Below, one piece after another: positions 1 through 8,528 of a stretch of 64,000 bases of DNA; within the stretch, counting starts at the first letter, position 1; every line of letters begins with the position of its first letter. The stretch comes from Nostocoides sp. (GTDB lineage Bacteria > Actinomycetota > Actinomycetes > Actinomycetales > Dermatophilaceae): contig JADJEA010000026.1 in the NCBI GenBank assembly GCA_016702415.1, positions 1 through 64,000 of the forward strand, given 5' to 3'. The notes beneath the pieces were generated by a model. That model did no database searches. It was given only the letters and a program-made list of their open reading frames with translations, and was not told the origin of the DNA. Made by a program: the position numbers and the translations under genes.

Positions 1-170
1 ATGTGTCCCTTCGCCGACAGCGACGGCAACACCGGGTGGGTGACGATCACCCAGCGGGGGCGGATGTCGCCCAGGTCGAGACGTGGGCGAGCGCGGAGCG
101 CGACGACCCGCTGACCCTGGATCAGTTCGCCCGGCTGACCAGCGTCGTGGAGAACCGCCTCGAGCGGTAG
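1..170 (+). pseudogene. C-terminal fragment of an unidentified protein, frame-broken
   Basis: The window opens inside or at the start of a gene. Frame 1 reads from base 1 (MCPFADSDGN, then WVTITQRG), but stops soon after. From about base 66 frame 3 reads sensibly (VAQVETWASAERDD, then TLDQFARL) to TAG at 168-170. The switch falls in the run of five G at about 56-60. The ending, an aromatic WVTI strand followed by a short helix, resembles the ending of the next fragment, so the two may be paralogues or repeats of one domain. Function is unknown. Confidence 0.35.
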
Positions 171-757
171 GTGCCGCGCCCAGCCCAACCCGGGCACCGA
201 CCGGCATCCGCCGGGCCCGCCGGGCACCCCTCCCCTGATCTCTTCCTCGACCCCGCCGACTTCACCCCTGTCCTGCTGACCGGCACCGGCGGTGCCGAGG
301 CGGGCCCGGGCCAGTGGGGGCGGGTCGAGCGTCACCACGGCGTGCGATGCCGACACCGCCCACGACGGGACCTTCGCGCTCATGCGATCACGAAGGCCGG
401 AGTCGATGCGGGCTATTTCGCCACCCAGCGCATCCGCCAGGTCAGCTCCGGCTCGTCGATATCGGCGAGGCCACCAAGACCGAGGTGGACCGGCTGGCGG
501 GCGCGTTCTCCGGATGCGATGTCTCCGGCGCGGACACGCACACGACGAGCCTTGCCGGCCCGGCGTCGGGACTGTGGAAGCTGGAGACGACCTTCACCGA
601 TGGCACCGCCCCCTTCATCCAGTTCGTGGCGGTCGGGGCGACCGGCACCGGGGTACGTCTGGACGATCGTCCTGACCGCACCTGCGGGCGGGTCGATCGA
701 CGAGGCCGGCTATTGGCGCGAATTGGGGCGCCTCCAGGCCTGGCCGCCCAGCGCTGA
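171..757 (+). pseudogene. Probable secreted or lipoprotein-type hypothetical protein, multiply frameshifted
   Basis: A protein-like signal can be followed only by switching frames: PADFTPVLLTGTGG (frame 3), then GGSSVTTACDADTAHDG (frame 1), AGVDAGYFATQRIRQV (frame 3), EVDRLAGAFSGCDVSGAD through WKLETTFTDG (frame 2), and YVWTIVLTAPAGGSIDEAGY (frame 3) to TGA at 755-757. Two cysteines about 70 residues apart and the Thr/Ser-rich composition resemble extracytoplasmic sensor domains of actinobacteria, but I cannot assign a family. The true start is unclear. The four or so frame changes in 600 bases look like sequence errors. Confidence 0.35.
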
Positions 758-846
758 CCAGCGTGGCGCCACGCCACCGCCCCGTTGTCCACAGGGGACG
801 GCGGTCGGCGCGCGGGGTGAGCGGTCTGGCATACGCTCGCGGAGGG

Positions 847-1499
847 GTGAGCGATGTCCGACACGCGTGGGCGGCACTGGCCAGCGCCCTGATCGGGTGG
901 TCGGGGGCGGTGCCGGGCACCGTTTCCTCCAGTCCGGGATGCATCGGTATGCCGACGACACCCGCCCCGCCCGCCGCCTCACCACTGGTGCCCGCCACGG
1001 TGGCCCTCGCCGCCGTCCTCGGGTGGCGGATGGCCGACCGGGCCTGGCCGGTCCCGCTGACGGCAGCGCTCGCGACCGTCCTCCTGCTCCTGCTCGCCGC
1101 CGTGGATCTCGAGGTGCACCGCCTGCCGCGGCTGCTGACCTGGCCGGCCTATCCCCTCCTGGCGGTGCTCCTGGCCGCGTGCTCCGTCGCTGAGGGCGGT
1201 CTCCCGCCTACCGGCGGGTCCTCGGCGGCCTCGCGGGGTGGACCCTGTTCTACGTGCTCTATCCTCCTCGGGCGCCGCCGTGGCCTCGGCCGTGGCGACG
1301 TCACCCCGCGGGCCTGCTGGGGATGCTCCGCGGATGGTTCTCGTGGAGCGCCCTCCTGGTCGGGATGTATGCCGCATTCCTCCTCGCCGGACTGACCGCG
1401 GCGGCGCTGCTGGTCACCCGGCGGGCGACGCAGCATACCCGGATCGCGTTCGGTCCGGCGCTGATCGCGGGGGCCCTGCTGGTCCTGCTCGGGCAGTGA
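847..1499 (+). pseudogene. Prepilin peptidase, A24 (type IV leader peptidase/CpaA) family, frameshifted
   Basis: A membrane aspartyl protease that would cleave type IV pilin-like signal peptides. Hydrophobic segments (SPLVPATVALAAVLGWRM, then TAALATVLLLLLAAVDLE) lead into DLEVHRLPRLLTWPAYPL, which matches the family pattern around the first catalytic Asp. After a frame change near 1200-1250 the second motif appears as GLGRGDV (GxGD, about 1280-1305). After another change the reading is AGLLGMLRGWFSW to LLVLLGQ and TGA at 1497-1499. The start is uncertain: GTG at 847 has no room for a ribosome site, and an ATG at 854 sits 8 nt after GGAGG but in another frame. No pilin genes are visible nearby. 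Confidence 0.6.
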
Positions 1500-1583
1500 G
1501 CCCGCCGCCTCGCAATCCACCCGTGTCGCGCACCGCTGGTTAGGTTGGTGGAGGCTGCATCCCACGGACGGACGGAGATCCTC

Positions 1584-2994
1584 ATGGCCCAGGAAGGGCA
1601 GGCGGCGGTCAAGGAACAGACCGCACCGGAGCCGGACGATCCACGCAAGCCCGACGCACCGACCGAGATCACGAAGCCCGGCTGGCGGTTCACCGCCAAA
1701 GCGGCGGCCGGGGAGTTCGGGCGGGATCAGTGCACCGATCTTGCGGCCGCCCTGACCTACTACGCGGTGTTGTCGATCTTCCCGGGCACCGCTCGCGCTG
1801 GTCTCGCTCCTGGGGATCTTCGGCCAGGGCCAGTCGACGGTGACGGCGCTGCTGGATCTGCTCGACGAGGCCGGCGTCGGCAATGTCGACGCCGAGTTGA
1901 CCAAGGTCATTTGAGCATGGTCGACGCCGGCGGCGCCGGATTCGCCCTGGTCACCGGTATCGCCGGTGCGCTGTGGTCGGCCTCGAACTATGTCGGTGCG
2001 TTTGGGCGGGCGATGAACCGGATCTATCAGATCGACGAGGGCCGGCCCTTCCGGAAGCTGCGACCCCTCCAAGTCGCCCTGACTGGTCTTCATCGTCGTC
2101 CTCGCCGCGCTCGTCCTGCTCGGGCTCGTCGTCAGCGGGCCGCTGGCCGAGAGTCTCGGCAACGCGATCGGCCTCGGCGACACCGCGGTCACCATCTGGG
2201 CGATCGCCAAATGGCCGGCCATTCTCGCCATCGTCGTCCTCATCGTCGCGACGCTCTACTACTGGACCCCCAATGTCCGCCAGCCGAAGTTCCGCTGGAT
2301 CAGCGTCGGGGCCGTCATCGCGATCCTCGCCTGGGTGCTGGGTTCGCTGGCGTTCGGGTTCTATGTCGCCAACTTCGGCAGCTACAACAAGACGTACGGC
2401 TCCCTCGCGGGCGTCGTCGTCTTCTTGCTGTGGCTGTGGCTGACCAATCTCGCGCTTCTGTTCGGCGCGGAGATCGATTCGGAGCTCGAACGCGCCCGCC
2501 AGCTCCAGGCGGGCATCAAGGCCGAACGCACTCTCCAACTCCCCCCGCGCGACGACCGGGGGTCGAAGAAGTCGATGGCCAAGCTGGAGGAGAAGGTCGC
2601 CCGTGGCCGGAGTTGCGCCTCTCCGGTGCCGAATCCGACGAGCCCGGCGAGCCCGGGCCCGGCGAGCCCGGTGGGTCCGGCGAGCCCGGTGGGTCCGGCG
2701 AGCCCGGTGGGTCCGGGGAAACCGGTAGCTCCGGAATGGGGTCCGGAGACGGGCACCGGCGCGGGTCCGCGCCCGCCGACGGGCGCCGGTCCGGCAGCCC
2801 GCGCCGGCGGCGCAATGGGACCCTGCAGTCCCCGGACGCGCGACCCCGCCGGCGTCGCGACGCTGGTGGCGCTCCTGCTCGCGCGGTGGCGGTCCCGGCG
2901 CGGCACTGTCACGGGCGAGGTCACCGAGCAGGAGGTGAGCGGTCGCGGTGGCGAGGGTGCCGCGCGGGAGGGGAGCGGTCGGCATACGGACTGA
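1584..2994 (+). pseudogene. YihY/BrkB-family inner-membrane protein, frameshifted
   Basis: Multi-pass membrane protein of the YihY (UPF0761, formerly RNase BN) family; the cellular role is not established. ATG at 1584 begins a charged cytoplasmic N-terminus, followed by the family signature TDLAAALTYYAVLSIFP, the segment IAGALWSASNYVGAFGRAMN, and the conserved end FGSYNKTYGSLAGVVVFLLW then NLALLFGAEID. Frame changes near 1790, 1915 and 2085 interrupt it. The protein continues into a Pro/Gly/Ser-rich tail with a PASPVG repeat, longer than usual. It ends at 2992-2994, just before a hairpin shared with the convergent sucD. Confidence 0.75.
2661..2714 (+). repeat. Three perfect 18-bp tandem repeats in the YihY tail
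   Basis: GGCGAGCCCGGTGGGTCC occurs three times head to tail (2661-2678, 2679-2696, 2697-2714), with degenerate copies just upstream. It encodes the hexapeptide repeat PASPVG. Such an in-frame minisatellite is prone to length change. Confidence 0.85.
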
Positions 2995-2999
2995 ATGCG

Positions 3000-3030
3000 G
3001 AACGCCCCCGACCGGTGGTCGAGGGCGTTC
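3000..3030. terminator. Bidirectional hairpin terminator between yihY and sucD
   Basis: Two 14-nt arms (GAACGCCCCCGACC and its near-perfect complement) with one mismatch enclose a three-base loop. It lies 5 nt after the yihY stop and 12 nt from the sucD stop, which face each other, so it can end transcription from both sides. No U tract is present, as is common in high-GC genomes. Confidence 0.7.
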
Positions 3031-3041
3031 GGGGCGGGAGA

Positions 3042-3924
3042 CTACTGCAGTCCCCGCATGATCTCGCGCATCAACTCGGCGGTCTCCGACGGCGTCTTGC
3101 CGACCTGACCCCGGCGGCTTCGAGAGCCTCCTTCTTGGCCTGGGCGGTGCCCGCGGAGCCGGAGACGATCGCGCCGGCGTGGCCCATCGTCTTGCCCTCG
3201 GGTGCGGTGAACCCCGCGACCATAGCCGACGACGGGGCTTGGTCACGTGCTCCTTGATGTAGGCGCGCCCGCTTCTCCGCGTCTCCCCGATCTCGCCGAT
3301 CATGACGATCGCGTCGGTGTCGGGGTCGTTCTCGAAGGCCTCCAGGCAGTCGATGTGCGTGGTGCCGATGATGGGGTCGCCGCCGATGCCCACGCCGGTG
3401 GAGAAGCCGAAGTCGTTGAGCTCGTACATCATTTGACGGTCAACGTGCCCGACTTGCTGACCAGGCCGATGCGGCCTGGGCCGGTGATGTCGGCCCGGAT
3501 GATGCCGGCATTGGACTTGCCGGGGCTGATCAGGCCGGGGCAGTTCGGACCGATGATCCGGGTGCCCTTGCCGAGGCTGTAGTTGAAGAACTCGGCCGAG
3601 TCTTGACCGCGACGCCCTCGGTGATGACGACGGGCTGGCGGGGATGCCGGCGTCGATCGCCTCGACGACGGCGGCCTTGGTGAAGGGGCCGGGACGAAGA
3701 TGACCGTCACGTCGGCGCCGGTCGCCTCCATCGCGTCCTTGACCATCCCGAAGACCGGGACCGTCCGTCCCCGGGAAGGCGACCTGCTCGCCCGCCTTGC
3801 GCGGGTTGACGCCGCCGACGATGGTGGTGCCGGAGGCGAGCATGCGCGTGGTGTGCTTCATGCCCTCGGAGCCGGTCATGCCCTGGACGATGACCTTGGA
3901 GTTCTCGGTGAGGAAGATTGCCAT
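3042..3924 (-). pseudogene. sucD: Succinyl-CoA synthetase alpha subunit, frameshifted (probable sequence errors)
   Basis: TCA-cycle enzyme subunit that binds CoA and carries the phosphohistidine. ATG at 3924 gives MAIFLTENSKVIVQGMTGSE, the typical start. Further pieces in other frames include FPGTDGP, the Rossmann-type CoA segment FFNYSLGKGTRIIGPNCPGL then SPGKSNAGII, SKSGTLT, and DTDAIVMIGEIGE. The end reads TPSETAELMREIMRGLQ with TAG at 3042. At least five frame changes are needed, yet every conserved block is present and total length is normal. It follows sucC by 34 nt as an operon. Loss of this enzyme would be surprising in an actinomycete, so sequencing error is the simpler explanation. 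Confidence 0.85.
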
Positions 3925-3958
3925 GGCTTCTGTATGCCGTCCTTGTCGACTCGGGGTT

Positions 3959-5144
3959 TCAGTTCGCGGCCGCGGCCAGCTCGGCGACCCGGCGGGCCGC
4001 ACCGTCCATCGTGTCCACCCGCTCCAGCTGGGGCAGCTTGGCCTCGTCGAGGATGTGCCGGCCGAGTTCGGCGTTGTTGCCGTCCAGGCGCACCACGAGC
4101 GGCTTGGGGTGCTTGCCGTGCTCCGCGAGGATGCCGTATGCCGCGACGATCCCGTTGGCGACCGCGTCACAGGCGGTGATCCCACCGAAGACGTTGACGA
4201 AGACAGCCTTGACCTGGGCGTCCGCGAAGATGGCGTCGAGTCCGCGGGCCATGACCTCGGCATTGGCCCCGCCGCCGATGTCGAGGAAGTTGGCGGGCTT
4301 GGCTGGCTGCCGGTGAACTCCTCGCCGGCATAGGCGACGACATCGAGGGTCGACGACGACCAGACCGGCACCATTGCCGATGATCCCGACATTGCCGTCG
4401 AGCTTGACGTAGTTGGAGGCCCTTCTCGACGGCGAGCACCTCCAGCGGTCGGTCTTGGTGGTCTGACGAACTCTTCGTGCTCCGGGTGGCGGACCTCGGA
4501 GTTGCCGTCGATGCTCACCTTGCCGTCAAGGGCGACGATCTCGCCGTCGCCGGTCTTGACCAGCGGGTTGACCTCGACCAGGGTGGCGTCCTCGTCGCGG
4601 TAGACCTCCCACAGCTTCTCCAGCACCGGCGCGACCTTGGCCGCAGTGTCGGCGTCGAATCCGGCGGCGGCGACGATCTCCTGGGCCTTGGCCGGGTCCA
4701 CACCGACATTGGGGTCGACGGTGATCTTGGCGAGGGCTTCGGGGCGCTCGACCGCGAGTTGCTCGATGTCCATGCCGCCCTCTTTGGAGCATGGCCAGAT
4801 AGGTCCGGTTGGCCCGGTCGAGAAGGATGGAGAAGTAGTACTCCTCGGCGATCGAGGCCCCCTGGGCGATCATCACCTTCTTGACCGTGGCCCTTGATGT
4901 CCATGCCGAGGATCTGCTCGACATGCCTGCGCCTCATCGGCGGACTTGGCGACCTCGACCCCGCCAGCCTTGCCGCGTCCCCCGGTCTTGACCTGGGCCT
5001 TGACGACGGTGACACCGCCGCTCTTGGGCCCGATCCGCTCGGCGGCCGCGCGGGCCTCCTCCGCTGTCGTCGCGATCGCGCCCGCGAGCACGGGAACCCC
5101 GTGCTTCTCGAACAAGTGCGCGCCTGGTACTCGAATAGATCCAC
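3959..5144 (-). pseudogene. sucC: Succinyl-CoA synthetase beta subunit, frameshifted (probable sequence errors)
   Basis: ATP-grasp subunit that confers nucleotide specificity and pairs with SucD. GTG at 5144 starts VDLFEYQAR, then (after a frame change) LFEKHGVPVLAGAIATTAEE and VVKAQVKTGGRGKAGGVEVA. Later blocks are LWEVYRDEDATLVEVNPLV, TGDGEIVALDGKVSIDGN and VFVNVFGGITACDAVANG, ending LAAAAN at 3959. Several frame changes (about 5110, 4920, 4880, 4790, 4460, 4310) break it. Length and order of blocks are those of an intact SucC of about 390 residues. It is the first gene of sucCD. Confidence 0.85.
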
Positions 5145-5275
5145 GCCTGTTTCCGTCCTTCGATGCGTCGCTGCTGCGAAGTGGCCGTGAAGACTGCCCC
5201 ACGGGTCCAGTCGAGCCTAGACCGCCGCAGTAGGTCCTCGACACAGGTTCCGGCGTAGGCCTGGTCACTTCTCGG

Positions 5276-6698
5276 TCAGGACATTCCGGTCCAGGCCCAC
5301 GTCGCACCCTTGTCGTGCGACCAGTAGAACCCCTTGGTGCCGTCGAAGGGCACGAGATAGAACCAGTTCGGTCGGGGGCCCGACCCAGCCCCAGCCGGTG
5401 TCGGGGAGAGCGGGATCGGTGGGCGTGCTCCACGTGGCACCGCCGTCCGCGGTCGTGGTCAGCGTGCCGTGGACGTCGGGCGACCCCCCGGAGACGGCGA
5501 CGATGTGGTCGCCGTCCGTCGCGGCGAACGCGGTGACGCCGGCGTTGGCGAGCCGCAGCGGCGACCCGTCGGCCGCGCTCCAGGTGGCCCCGCCGTCGCC
5601 CGAGCGGCGGACGGAGAAGTATGCCGACCCCGCCGCAGCCCCGTCCTCGCACACCGCGAGCAGGGTGTCGCCGGAGCTGGGGGCGACGATCCGCGCGCGG
5701 GAGTGGGCAGCGCAGCCCACGTCGACGGGCTCGGTCTTGCCGTCGGCGGCCGCGGTGACGACACCACCGGTCCCGTCCACGGGCGCCGGGGAGACGAACA
5801 GCTGCCCCTTCCACCAGGCGACGGAGGCCCCGAAGAATCCCGTCCCCGTCACGGTGGCGGCTGGGGTCGTGGCGGCGGTGGCATCCACGGGCGCGATCTG
5901 GACCTGGAGGTCACCGGCGCACGTCTGTCCGTCGCAGGCCCCGGCCGTCGAGACGATCGCGACCTGACCATTGGCGACCGCCATGTCGAGGACCGCGGCG
6001 CCGGCATGCGCATAGGTGTGCCAGGTCAATCCACCGTCCGTCGTCTGGAGGATGCCGTCGCCGAAGACCCACCCCACGCGCGCATTGGCCATCCGGATCT
6101 GGGTGAAGGACCCGCCGGAGCCGACGGTCGGCATGCCGGACACGACGGGGGTGTCGGAGAAGGTCGCGACCCGTTGCCACGACGAGCCGCCATCGGTCGA
6201 GCGGACCGCGACGAGGCAGTCGTGATCGGTGCACATCCCGACGCCGAGGGCAAAGACGGTGCTCCCGTCGGCCTGGGACATCGAGCGGGTCTTGAACGAA
6301 CTCGGCATCGGCAGCGGGCTATTGACCGACGCGGCCGTCGACGGGCTGGTCGACGGCGCCGTTGACGTATGCCGCGTGCTCCCCGACGGCGTGACATCGG
6401 CCGTCGCGCTCGCGGTCCCGGACCCGGACGCGGTCGTCAGCGCCGATGTCGTCGTCGAGCCGTGACCGGCGACATCGCTCGGGCTGGAGGCACCGGGCAG
6501 GCCACGGCCCACGGCATACCCGATCCCGCCGACAAGAACGGCGGCGGCCGCGGCGGCAGCAAATGTGGTCCAGCGAGAGCGACGGCCACGGCGACCCGCG
6601 GCGACGATCTCGTTCCAGCGCTGCTCGTCCGCGGGTTCGCGGGTGATCGCCGCGCGTTCGCGGGCGAAAAACTCCTCAATGGGGTCGCGGCCGGTCAT
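5276..6698 (-). CDS. Membrane-anchored BNR/YCF48-like beta-propeller, partner of the ECF sigma factor (one frameshift)
   Basis: The N-terminus (MTGRDPIEEFFARE) is cytoplasmic and charged, like an anti-sigma region. One transmembrane helix (about residues 42-60, TTFAAAAAAAVLVGGIGYAV) and a Ser/Thr-rich linker lead to an extracellular domain with Asp-box repeats: STDGGSSWQR, TTDGGLTWH, SGDGGATWS, TADGGATWS. The ATG overlaps the sigma-factor stop as ATGA (6695-6698), so translation is coupled. An extra C in the run near 5370 diverts the frame. Removing it gives the natural end NWFYLVPFDGTKGFYWSHDK and TGA at 5276. No zinc anti-sigma HxxxCxxC motif is visible. I infer that it regulates or senses for the sigma factor. 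Confidence 0.7.
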
Positions 6699-7189
6699 CG
6701 GGCACCTTCCAAGATCACGGCGAGCTTGCCGCGCGCTTCCCACAGGTCACGCTTGACGGCGCCCTCGGACTTGCCCAGCTGCGCGGCGACCTGGGCGACG
6801 GTCAGATCGGCGAAATAGTGGAGCAGCACGGTCACCCGGAGCCGGTCCGGGAGGGAGAGGACGGCCTCGCGCACCGTGATCGCGGTGGCCTGGTCGGGGG
6901 TGTGGGCGGTCTCGAGGTCGAGGCCCACCTTGCCATAGGCGACGGCCTCACGGCCCCGCTTGCGCCAGTGGTCGCGCACGAGATTGGCCGACGTGGTGTA
7001 GAGCCACGCGCGCGGCTCGCTCACCTCGCCCCAGTGGCGCAGCAGCCGGATGAAGGCTTCGGTGGCGATGTCGTGGGCGAGGTCACGGTCGCCGACGAGC
7101 CGCGCGGTCCAGCCGGTGAGCGTGCCGTAGTGCGCTTGGTAGATCTCGCGGACGGCGAACTCGTCGGCGCCGACAACGGCCCCCGACAT
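6695..7189 (-). CDS. ECF-type RNA polymerase sigma factor
   Basis: 164 residues with region 2 (YQAHYGTLTGWTARLVGDRD to SEPRAWLYTTSANLVRDHW) and region 4 with a helix-turn-helix (RLRVTVLLHYFADLTVAQVA, then GKSEGAVKRDLWEARGKL). ATG at 7189 is preceded on its own strand by GGGAGGGA at 7-nt spacing, which decides the start over upstream in-frame codons. The stop overlaps the start of the membrane propeller gene, a usual layout for a sigma factor and its regulator. The target genes are unknown. The divergent M23 peptidase could be one. Confidence 0.88.
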   Translation of the reverse strand: MSGAVVGADEFAVREIYQAHYGTLTGWTARLVGDRDLAHDIATEAFIRLLRHWGEVSEPRAWLYTTSANLVRDHWRKRGREAVAYGKVGLDLETAHTPDQATAITVREAVLSLPDRLRVTVLLHYFADLTVAQVAAQLGKSEGAVKRDLWEARGKLAVILEGAR

Positions 7190-7411
7190 GCGCACTCCCT
7201 CCCACCAGGTCTGCCGCACGGGCATCACGATCGTCGTCACGAACCTTACGACGCCACACCGGGCCTCCAGGTTGGGTCCCGCCTCGGGCGCGGTGCCGGG
7301 GGCGGGCCCCCGGGTGGGGGAAGGCGGCATACGGGCCGGTGGACGCCGGTATGGCGCGCACGCGCGACTATCACGGACCCGGCCGGTGTGATCGGGATGA
7401 CACCCCAGAAT

Positions 7412-7440
7412 TTCGGGTAACGAATCAATCACGCTATCCT
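7412..7440 (+). promoter_or_regulatory. Possible promoter of the M23 peptidase gene within the 352-nt divergent gap
   Basis: The gap 7190-7542 separates the leftward sigma factor from the rightward peptidase. A TTCGGG hexamer (7412-7417) and TATCCT (7435-7440) are 17 nt apart, a weak housekeeping-type match. They would leave a leader of about 95 nt containing a short inverted repeat (GAGATATCTC at about 7450). Cell-wall hydrolases in actinobacteria are often under c-di-AMP riboswitches; I looked for that fold and could not make it out here. Confidence 0.3.
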
Positions 7441-7542
7441 CGTCGTCGAGATATCTCGGGAGCAACGACGCGTCCCCCCACGTCCCCTCGTTGCTTCGAC
7501 CCTCCCGGGCGCCCGCGCCCCCCGTTCGTTAGGACCTCCCCC

Positions 7543-8363
7543 GTGGCCACATCTGACGGTATGCCGCGCCCCGCCGCGCCCGCGCCGGCCTCGCGCCACC
7601 TCGTCCGTCGCCTGATCGTCGCTCCCGTGGCCCTCGGTGCCGCCATCGTCACCACGGTGGCCGGCTCCGCCATCGCCCAGCCCTCCGAGCACGCGGCGAC
7701 CGGCACCACGCTGACGGCGACAGCCCTCGGCGAGGCATTCGCCGCGGACGCCACGAAGGCCGCGGCCCAGAGCGCCGCCGCCGAAGCCGCGGCCCTGCGC
7801 GCCGAAGCCAGCCAGGTCGCCAGCCGCGCCAACGCCGAGCGCTCCGCGCTGACGATGATCCAGGGTCAGAAGGATGAGCGCGCTCGGGCCCTGGCCGCGG
7901 AACGCCGGGATGCCGCCGCCGCGCGGAAGGCGGCCGCGCTCAAGGCCAAGCGCCGCGCTGCGGCCCACCGCTGGGTCATGCCGCTGGAGCACCCGCTGCT
8001 GACCTCGCACTTCGGGATGCGCTGGGGTCGACTGCATGCGGGCCTGGACTTCGGGGCGCCGGTGGGCACGCGCATCTTCGCCATGTCGAGCGGCGTTGTG
8101 ACCAAGACGGAAAATGCCGGGGGCTATGGCAACAAGATCGAGATCACCTATTGGGATGGCACCGTCTCGTATTCGCCCACCTGAGTGAGATCGACGTCAC
8201 CGGCGGCCAGCACGTCCGACCGGGCACATATGTCGGCAAGTCCGGCAACACGGGCCACTCCACCGGACCGCACCTGCACATGGAGATCCACCCCAAGGGT
8301 GGGGAGCCGATCGACCCGCTCCCCTGGCTCAAGGCCCACGGGATCAACGTCCGCAGCCTCTGA
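7543..8363 (+). CDS. Secreted M23-family peptidoglycan endopeptidase with coiled-coil region (one frameshift)
   Basis: GTG at 7543 (AGGA 9 nt upstream) begins a protein with a signal peptide (LIVAPVALGAAIVTTVAGSA). It continues as an Ala/Arg-rich helical region of roughly 90 residues that looks coiled-coil, then a LytM/M23 domain. Zinc ligands are seen in HFGMRWGRLHAGLDFG (HxxxD) and GPHLHMEIH (HxH). One base is missing near 8172, where TATTCGCC should read TACTTCGCC. Restoring it joins SYFAHLSEIDVTGGQHV to the rest and gives an 822-nt gene. It would cut stem-peptide cross-links. ATG at 7561 is an alternative start. The product is complete apart from this break. Confidence 0.8.
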
Positions 8364-8373
8364 GGCAGTTGGT

Positions 8374-8526
8374 GCTGGGGCGCACCCGGGGCCGCGCTCC
8401 CAGCTGGGGCGCACCGGGGCCGCGCTCCTAGCCGGGGCGTACCCCCGGCTACACCAGTGCCTCGGCGCCGGCGCTTCCCAAGCCTGACCACGTCCCCGCG
8501 GGCCCCAAAGCTGTAGCCGAGGGTCC
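8374..8526. repeat. Tandem GC-rich repeat plus family-2 inverted element between convergent genes
   Basis: A unit GCTGGGGCGCACCCGGGG plus GCCGCGCTCC is repeated at about 28-nt spacing (8374-8400, 8402-8428), then decays. It runs into GGCTACACCAGTG (8447-8459), answered by GCTGTAGCCGAGGGTCCGC (8510-8528). The TGTAGCC arm pairs with GGCTACA. The same pair of sequences recurs at 30.8 and 40.8 kb. Here it sits between the M23 peptidase and pcrA stops, where a terminator is expected. Confidence 0.6.
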
Positions 8527-8528
8527 GC

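Noticed and set aside
1951..4773. Long minus-strand open frame of 940 codons across yihY and sucCD
   Set aside because: It joins a piece of SucC, a piece of SucD and antisense of YihY through frame errors; composition and homology show it is not one gene.
7381..7542. Possible c-di-AMP (ydaO-type) riboswitch before the M23 peptidase
   Set aside because: The gene class and leader are right, but I could not align the conserved core; a covariance-model search of this stretch would decide.
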